NCBI GenBank assembly: GCA_039707655.1 | Contig: CM077671.1 | Coordinates: 371,009,220-371,073,219 of the forward strand | From: Elymus sibiricus | Lineage: Eukaryota > Streptophyta > Magnoliopsida > Poales > Poaceae | Length of the DNA: 64,000 bases | Direction of reading: 5' to 3' | Shown here: positions 56,627 to 64,000 of the stretch, in pieces | Layout of the letters: each line of letters starts with the position of its first letter | Position numbering within the stretch: the first letter of the stretch is position 1 | The notes under the pieces: model-generated | Told to the model about the DNA's origin: nothing | The model's database searches: none | What the model saw: the letters and a program-made list of their open reading frames with translations, nothing else | Program-made: the position numbers and the translations under genes

Positions 56627-57819
56627 GCTGGTCTCGATTTTGTAAACATGTTTAGCTCGTTCGATCTCGATTCAGTATATTATGAGTGAACATGTTCATT
56701 ATGACAATTAGAGATTATAGCTTTTCATGCCATGCTTAAACAACTAGTAGTGAATAATGATTTATCTTATAGATCAACATGCATTAAAATGGTTATGATG
56801 TGGTATGGTAGTAAGGTATTTCCTTGTGAGAAATTCAAGCAGCTTGTCTTGGCCCATGTGCAAACATGTAGTTGATTCAAAACCAGTGCAACCTTCATGA
56901 TGTTTAAATTCAGAGTGTTCATATCCTACCCATCCTATGTCCAATGTTAATTATTCGCAATGCATGCCTATGACCGTTTTCGCTCTCTAGCTGGTCGCTT
57001 CCCAACCTATTGCTAGACTTCACCTGTATTAAGCGGAAATGCTGCTTGTGCATCCAAAACCTATAAACCAAGTTATTCCACATGAGTCCACCATACCTAC
57101 CTATATGCGGTATTACCCTGCCGTTCCAAGTAAATTTGCATGTGCCATCTCTAAACATTCAAATAAACATCTATTTTGAGCACGCATCTCGCTCATGGAG
57201 CGACAAGGTGGTCAGTATGTTCCATGCTAAATGAGTTATTCTCAGGACGGTCGTTTATTCGCCGTCATTGCACGAGAAAGGCTGGTAAAAGGATGCCCAG
57301 TCCTGTATAATCAAAAACTAATTAAACAAAACTCCTTGGGATAGTTGACATGTTGGCAGGCATCCGTGGATTCGGTCATCCATGGTTTGTGTATAGATGG
57401 TGGATAGGAGTAAACTTTACTATTCTGTTTGGGAACCGCCAATAATGAGTTTAGCATGGAAGATATTGAAAACCTTTGTCGTAATGTTGACAAGAAAAGT
57501 GCACCACTCAAAACCATTTTCCAATTCTGTTTTAAAACTTGAGCTCTGGCACCTCTGCAAATCAATGCTTCCCTCTGCGAAGGGCCTATCTATTTATCTT
57601 TATGTTGAGTCATCATCTTCTCACTAAAAGCACCAGACCAAAGAGCACTATTGTCATTTTTATGCATTGAGTCTAGTTAATGTTGGATACGAGCATGATT
57701 GGATCTTTTCTATTATGAATTATAATGTTTAGTCACTGCTTGAACCTCAGAGGTGCTCTGCATTTATGTTTTGCGGTCTCAGAAAGGGCTAGCGAAATAC
57801 CATGACACCATATTATATC
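56627..57819 (+). mobile_element. Element H: 3' fragment of an E-family Athila-like element
   Basis: The stretch aligns by eye with E at 37230-37818 and 42095-42700, but without F between them. It includes the conserved CTTCCCTCTGCGAAGGGCC motif at 57568-57586. It begins at the end of B's 3' LTR and is cut at 57819 by the Copia LTR. No coding frame of note. H is therefore the oldest layer visible. Confidence 0.75.
57568..57590 (+). promoter_or_regulatory. Conserved 3' hairpin motif, copy in H
   Basis: CTTCCCTCTGCGAAGGGCC followed by TATC, about 230 nt before the Copia insertion. Confidence 0.6.
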
Positions 57820-58965
57820 TGTTGGAAATATGCCCTAGAGGCAATAATAAAATGGTTATTATTATATTTCCTTGTTCATGATAATCGTTTATTATCCATG
57901 CTATAATTGTATTGATTGGAAACTCAAATACATGTGTGGGTACATAGACAACACTGTGTCCCTAGTATGCCTCTAATAGACTAGCTCGTTGATCAAAGAT
58001 GGTCAAGGTTTCCTAGCCATGGACATGAGATGTCATTTGATAACGGGATCACATCATTAGGAGAATGATGTGATGGACAAGACCCAAACTATAAACATAG
58101 CATTTGATCGTGTCAGTTTATTGCTATAGTTTTCTGCATGTCAAGTATCTGTTCCTATGACCATGAGATCATGCAACTCACTGACACCGGAGGAATGCCT
58201 TGTGTGTATCAAACGTCACAACGTAACTGGGTGACTATAAAGATGCTCTACAGGTATCTCCGAGGGTGTCTGTTGAGTGGGCATGGATCAAGACTGGGAT
58301 TTGTTACTCCGTGTGACGGAGAGGTATCTCAGGGCCCACTCGGTAATACAACATCACTATAAGCCTTGCAAGCAATGTGATTAAGGTCTTAGCCACGGGA
58401 TCTTGTATTACGGAACGAGTAAAGAGACTTGCCGGTAACGAGATTGAACTAGGTATAGAGATACCGACGATCGAATCTCGGGCAAGTAACATACCGAAGA
58501 ACAAAGGGAACATCATACGGGATTAACTGAATCCTTGACATAGAGGTTCGACCGATATAGATCTTCGTAGAATATGTAGGAACCAATATGGGCATCCAGG
58601 TCCCGCTATTGGTTATTGACCGTAGAGGTGTCTCGGTCATGTCTACATAGTTCTCGAACCCGCAGGGTCTACACACTTAACGTTTGGTGACGATTAGTAT
58701 AGTTGATTTATTGTGTTGGTGACCGAAGGTTGTTCGGAGTCTCGGATAAGATCCCGGACATGACGAGGATCTCCGGAAGAGTCCGGAGGTAAAGATTGAT
58801 ATATGTGATAATAGTGTTTTGATCTCCGGAAGGGTTCCGGAATTCACCGGAAGGGGGTCCGGATGTTTACCGAAGTGTTCGGGTGCAGCAACACTTTATA
58901 TGGGCCAAAGGGGTAAAACCCACGAGGTATTGGAAAGTGCAAAAGGAAGTTTTGCTGCTGCCTTA

Positions 58966-59052
58966 AGCGGTACTACCGCTGGTAAGGCAGTACTACCGCG
59001 TAAGCGGTACTACCGCTTGTGTGAAGCGGTACTACCGCTTGTGCGCGGTACT
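58966..59052. repeat. Array of near-palindromes upstream of the Copia TATA box
   Basis: Units based on AAGCGGTACTACCGCTT recur about every 21 nt at 58966-58980, 58989-59000 (partial), 59002-59018, 59024-59040 and 59044-59052 (partial). Each full unit has 8-bp arms around a single central C. Confidence 0.85.
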
Positions 59053-59159
59053 GCAGGGATCCGAGTTGGACTCTTTCCTTGCAGGCCAAACCGACCTTGT
59101 GCGGGCAAAACCGACCTTGTAGAGGTTTTCTCTCCAAGTTTAGACCCCAGGGCTCAACA

Positions 59160-59167
59160 TATAAATA
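59160..59167 (+). promoter_or_regulatory. TATA box in the Copia LTR
   Basis: TATAAATA followed by GAGGGGCAAGGC; the transcript start would be about 30 nt downstream. Confidence 0.7.
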
Positions 59168-59626
59168 GAGGGGCAAGGCTAGCACACGGGACACATCAGG
59201 ATTTCCCAAGCCGTGTGCCGGCAACCCTAGCCCTCTAGTTCCTCCGTCATAATCTCCGTAGAGCTTGGCGAAGCCCTGCAGAGATTGTTCCTCACCACCA
59301 TCACCACGCCGTCGTGCTACTGGAACTCATCTACTACTTCACCATCGCTCGCTGGATCGAGGAGGTGAAGGCGTCATCAAGCCGTACGTGTGTTGAACGC
59401 GGAGGTGCCGTCCGTTCGGCACTAGTTCGTGAGCTGATCGAGGGACGACTTGCGATTTGGATCGCGGAGACGTTCGACTACATCAACCGTGTTTCTTAAC
59501 GCTTCCGCTTAGCGATCTTCAAGGGTATGTAGATTCACTCTCCCTCTCGTAGATGCTCATCACCATGGATAGATCTTGCGTGTGCGTAGGAATTTTTTTT
59601 GTTTCCCATGCGACGTTCCCCAACAG

Positions 59627-59638
59627 TGGCATCTGAGC
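59627..59638 (+). other. Primer-binding site of element I (initiator tRNA-Met type)
   Basis: TGGCATCTGAGC resembles the usual TGGTATCAGAGC complement of initiator tRNA-Met with two differences. It lies one base after the LTR. Confidence 0.8.
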
Positions 59639-60878
59639 TAGGTCTATGCGTAGATGAGATCTCGAGTAGAACACAAAGGAGTTGTGGGCGTGGGTGTATA
59701 CATATTGCTTGCCGTTACTAGTTGATACTTGATTCAGCGTTATTGTGAGATGAAGCGGCCTGGACCGACATTACGCGTACGCTTACGCGAGACTGGTTTC
59801 ACCGCTACGTGCACTTGTTGCATAAAGGTGACTGGCGGGTGTCTGTCTCTCTCACTTTAGTTGAATCGGTTCAATGAAGAGGGTTCTTTTAGAAGATCAA
59901 AAAGCAATCACTACACCACGTTGTGGTTTTGCGTAGGTAAGAATCGTTCTTGCTAGATACCCGTAGCAGCCACGTAAAACTTGCAACAACAATTAGAGGA
60001 CGTCTAACTTGTTTTTGCAGGGTATGTTGTGATGTGATATGACCAATTACATGATGAGATATATGTGATGTATGAGATGATCATGTGTTGTATAGAATAT
60101 CACGACTTGCATGTCGATGAGTACGGCAACTGGCAGGAGCCATAGAGTTGTCTTTAATTATTTTCGCCATTTTGCTTTACTTTATCGCTATGAGTTAGCA
60201 ATAGTCGTGGAAGCAACAGTCGGCGCGACAACCTCATGGCGACACGTTGATGGAGATCAAGATGATGGAGATCATGGTGTCATGCCGGTGACGATGGAGA
60301 TCATGCCGGTGCTTTGGAGATGGAGATCAAAAGCACAAGTTCATGGCCATATCATGTCACTTATGATTTGCATGTGATGTTAATCCTTTTATGCATCTTA
60401 TTTTGCTTAGGACGACGGTAGCATTATAAGGTGATCCCTCACTTAAATTTCAAGATAAAATTGTGTTCTCCCCGAGTGTGCACCGTTGCGAAAGTTCGTC
60501 GTTTCGAGACACCACGTGATGATCGGGTGTGATAGACTCTACGTTCGCATACAATGGGTGCAAGCCAGTGTTGCACGTGCGGAACACTCGGGTTAAACTT
60601 GACGAGCCTAGCATGTACAGACATGGCCTCGGAACACAAGAGACCGAAAGGTCGAACATGAGTCATATAGTAGATATGATCAACATGAGGATGTTCACCA
60701 TTGAAACCACCTCAACTCACGTGATGATCGGACTTGAGTTGGTTGATTTGGATCATGTGACACTCGAATGACCGGAGGGATGTCAATTTGAGTGGGAGTT
60801 TTTAAGTAATATGATTAACTAAAGTCATTATCTTGAACAATAGTCTAAGTTGTCTTTGCACTATTTATGTTGTAGATC
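59639..60878 (+). other. Untranslated leader of Copia element I
   Basis: About 1.24 kb with no significant frame, containing several short upstream ATGs (for example 60111). Long leaders are typical of BARE-type elements. No separate gene is supported. Confidence 0.7.
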
Positions 60879-63800
60879 ATGGCTCGCGCAGTAGCACCCC
60901 TGAATTTTAATGCGTTCCTAGAGAAAGCTAAGTTGAAAGATGATGGAAGTAACTTTGTGGACTGGGCCCGTAATCTAAGGATTATCCTTACGGCTTCCCA
61001 GAAGGCTTATGTCCTTGATGCACCGCTTGGTGATCCACCCGCTCTAGTTGAGTCTCCACACGTTGTGAACGCCTGGCAGGCTCGTTCTGATGATTACTCA
61101 ATAGTTCAATGTGCAATGTTGTATGGCTTAGAACCGGGACTTCAAAGACGTTTTGAACGTCATGGAGCATATGATATGTTCCAGGAGTTGAAGTTTATCT
61201 TTCAAAAGAATGCCCGGATCGAGAGGTATGAGACCTCCGATAAGTTCTATGCTTGCAAGATGGAGGAGAACGGGTCTGTCAGTGATCACATACTCAGAAT
61301 GTCTGGGTACTCCACCCGTCTGGCTGAATTGGGGATGCCCCTTCCGCCAGAGGCTATCACTGACAGAGTTCTTCAATCATTGCCACCTAGCTACAAGAGC
61401 TTCGTGTTGAACTATAACATGCACGGGATGAACAAGTCAGTCGCCGAGCTGTTTGCGATGTTGAAAGTCGCTGAGTCTGAGATTCAGAAGGAGCATCAAG
61501 TGTTGATGGTCAATAAAACCACTAGTTTCAAGAAGAATGGCAAGGGTAAGAAGGGTAACTCCAAGAAGAGTGGCAAAGCAGTTGCCCCTCCCGTGAAGAA
61601 ACCCAAGGCTGGACCCAAGCCTGAAACTGAGTGCTTTCATTGCAAGGGAACTGGTCACTGGAAGCGGAACTGCCCCAAGTATTTGGCTGACAAGAAGGCG
61701 GCCAACAACAAACAAGGTATATATGATATACATGTTATTGATGTGTACCTTACCAGCTCTCGTTGTAGTGCCTGGGTATTTGATACCGGTGCGGTTGCTC
61801 ACATTTGCAACTCAAAACAGGAACTGCGGAATAGACGGAGGCTGGCAAAGGACGAAGTGACGATGCGCGTGGGAAATGGTTCCAAGGTTGATGTGATCGC
61901 CGTCGGCACGCTCGCTCTTCGATTACCATCGGGATTAGTGATGAACCTAAATAATTGTTATTTAGTGCCTGCGTTAAGCATGAACATTATATCTGGATCT
62001 TGTTTATTGCGAGACGGTTACTCATTTAAATCTGAGAATAATGGTTGTTCTATTTATATGAGTAATATCTTTTATGGTCATGCACCCAATGTGAGGGGTT
62101 TATTCTTATTGAATCTCGATAGTGATAATACACATGTTCATAACATTGATGCCAAAAGATGTAGAATTGATAATTATAATACCACTTTCTTGTGGCACTG
62201 CCGTTTAGGTCATATTGGCGTAAAACGCATGAAGAAGCTCCATGCTGATGGACTTTTGGAGTCACTTGATTTTGAATCACTTGACACATGTGAGCCATGC
62301 CTCATGGGCAAGATGACTAAGACGCCGTTCTCTGGTACAATGGAACGGGCAAGTGACTTGTTGGAAATCAAACATACTGATGTGTGTGGTCCGATGAGCA
62401 TTGAGGCGCGCGGTGGTTATCGTTACTTTCTCACCTTCACTGATGACTTAAGTAGATATGGGTATATTTACTTAATGAAACACAAGTCTGAAATGTTTGA
62501 GAAGTTCAAGCAATTTTAGAGTGAAGTTGAGAATCATCGTAACAAGAAGATTAAATTCCTACGATCTGATCGAGGAGGAGAATATCTGAGTTATGAGTTT
62601 GGCAGTCACTTGAGACAATGTGGAATTGTTTCACAATTGACACCGCCTGGAACACCACAGCGTAATGGTGTGTCCGAACGTCGTAATCGAACCTTATTGG
62701 ATATGGTGCGATCTATGATGTCTCTTGCCGATTTGCCACTATCATTTTGGGGTTATGCATTAGAGACAGCTGCATTCACTTTAAATAGGGCACCATCGAA
62801 ATCCGTTGAAACGACGCCATATGAACTATGGTTTGGCAAGAAGCCAAAGATATCGTTTCTTAAAGTTTGGGGATGTGATGCTTATGTCAAAAAGCTTCAG
62901 CCTGAAAAGCTGGAACCCAAAGCGGAGAAATGCGTCTTCATAGGATACCCAAAAGAGTCAGTTGGGTATACCTTCTATCTCAGATCCGAAGGCAAAGTGT
63001 TTGTTGCTAAAACCGGAACATTTCTTGAGAAAGAGTTTCTCTCGAAAGAATTGAGTGGGAGGAAGATAGAACTAAACGAGGTTGTTGAACCTTTACTTCA
63101 ACCAGAGAGTAGCGCAGCACAGAAGATGTTTCTGTAGAACCTACATCAGTTGAAAAGGAAGTTAATGATGATGATCATGAAGCTTCGGATCAAGTTGCTA
63201 TCGAACCTCATAGGTCGACAAGGATGCGTACTGCTCCTGAGTGGTACGGCAACCCTGTCTTAGAGGTCATGTTGTTGGAGAACGATGAACCTACGAGCTA
63301 TGGAGAAGCGATGGTGGGCCCGGATTCCGAGAAATGGTTAGAGGCCATGAAATCCGAGATGGGATCCATGTATGAAAACAAAGTATGGGCTTTGGAAGTA
63401 TTACCTGAAGGGCGTAAGGCCATTCAGAACAAATGGATCTTTAAGAGGAAGACGGACGCGGACGGTAATGTCACCGTCTATAAAGCTCGACTTGTGGCAA
63501 AGGGTTTTTCACAAGTTCAAGGAGTTGACTACGATGAGACCTTCTCACCCGTAGCGATGCTTAAGTCTGTCAGAATCATGTTAGCAATAGCTGCCTTTTT
63601 CGATTATGAAATTTGGCAGATGGATGTCAAAACAGCGTTCCTTAACGGTTTCCTTAAGGAAGAGTTGTATATGATGCAGCCAGAAGGTTTTGTCGATCCA
63701 GAGAATGCTGACAAAGTTTGCAAACTCTAGCGATCCATTTATGGACTGGTGCAAGCATCTCGGAGTTGGAATCTTCGCTTTTATGAGGTGATCAAAGTGT

Positions 63801-64000
63801 TTGGGTTTATACAAGTTTACGGAGAAGCTTGTATTTACAAGAAAGTGAGTGGGAGCTCTATAGCGTTTCTAATATTATATGTGGATGACATATTGCTGAT
63901 TGGAAACAATATAGAAATGTTGGAAAGCGTGAAGGAATATTTGAACAAGAGTTTTTCAATGAAGGACCTAGGAGAAGCTGCTTTCATATTAGGCATCAAG
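60879..64000 (+). pseudogene. Copia gag-pol polyprotein (element I), broken
   Basis: The start MARAVAPLNFNAFLEK follows a clear leader. Gag (about residues 1-230) ends in the zinc knuckle CFHCKGTGHWKRNC. The protease has WVFDTGAVAHICNS. Integrase shows an HHCC finger (HCRLGHIG...CEPCLMGK), Asp in IKHTDVCGP, Asp in LRSDRGGEYL and Glu in NGVSERRNRTLL. RT shows WIFKRKTDADG, VDYDETFSPVA and YVDDILLIGNN (about 63881-63913). Breaks are TAG at 62517-62519, a frameshift just before 63122, and TAG at 63728-63730; both TAGs fit CAG-to-TAG change. The window ends within RT; RNase H and the 3' LTR are not seen. Confidence 0.92.

Larger units (their letters stand above)
57820..59625 (+). repeat. 5' LTR of Copia element I
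   Basis: It runs from TGTTGGAAATATG to TTCCCCAACA, with TG...CA ends inside short TGTTGG/CCAACA inverted termini. TATAAATA at 59160-59167 is a likely core promoter; BARE-type elements are transcribed from this region. Confidence 0.92.
57820..64000 (+). mobile_element. Element I: BARE/Angela/WIS-like Copia retrotransposon, 5' part
   Basis: An 1806-bp LTR, a tRNA-iMet primer site, a 1.25-kb leader and a Copia-order polyprotein (gag, PR, INT, RT) are present. The first two thirds of the LTR match the BARE/Angela/WIS type I recall, with TGTTGGAAATATGCCC start and 'gagatcatgcaactcactgaca'-like text. The U3 just upstream of the TATA box is different from that type. The element runs off the window end inside the RT. 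The predicted target duplication is ATATC (57815-57819). Confidence 0.9.

Noticed and set aside
60111..60377. Separate ORF in the Copia leader
   Set aside because: It is a short frame in the untranslated leader with a biased, repeated 'gatggagatcat' text and no domain.

Overview
The window comes from a large, repeat-rich grass genome, most probably Triticeae (wheat, Aegilops or barley). The evidence is a BARE/Angela/WIS-like Copia LTR, several Athila-like Gypsy elements whose LTRs begin TGATACGT and whose primer sites match tRNA-Asp, a CACTA transposon with TTTGCCGTC subterminal repeats, and a Gypsy element carrying an antisense 'putative gypsy type transposon' gene. I see no cellular gene, tRNA, rRNA or CRISPR. 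Nearly every base can be placed in a transposable element.

Layout. (1) 1-777 is an unidentified repeat fragment. (2) 776-4279 is a truncated CACTA transposon on the minus strand, inserted in element A. (3) 4280-8662 is element A, a minus-strand Athila-like element with an unfamiliar ORF where gag should be; it is inserted in element B. (4) Element B, plus strand, is the host of most of the window. Its pieces lie at 8663-10837, 30454-30493, 44387-46783 and 54753-56626, and they join in order as PR-RT-RNaseH-integrase-3' LTR. (5) Inside B are C (10838-30453, minus, same family as B), E (30494-44386, plus) and G (46784-54752, plus). (6) C contains D (12094-21407, minus, with LTRs that look identical), and E contains F (37819-42094, a solo LTR). 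(7) B itself sits in H (56627-57819, a relative of E). (8) H was also hit by the Copia element I (57820 to the window end).

Target-site duplications seen on both sides confirm C (ATCAT), D (CCCCC), E (GATGC), F (GATAG) and G (AGTGT). The order of insertion follows directly: H before B; B before A, C, E and G; C before D; E before F.

Coding capacity. B and C once encoded full Gag-PR-RT-RH-INT proteins but are broken. E and G carry only Gag-PR and A carries neither, so all three look non-autonomous. D has an intact 1064-codon Gag-PR frame and no RT or integrase, but carries a spliced antisense gene with its own TATA box. The Copia polyprotein has two stops and one frameshift.

The most interesting signals not explained by routine annotation are these. 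A GC-rich inverted repeat lies upstream of the TATA box in the LTRs, and its arms are kept even where their sequence has changed. The same inverted repeat plus TATA box recurs inside C upstream of a second ORF, and the inverted repeat alone recurs inside E upstream of its second ORF. A 23-nt hairpin motif is conserved in the 3' noncoding region of five elements. The young element D pairs Gag-PR with a structured antisense gene.
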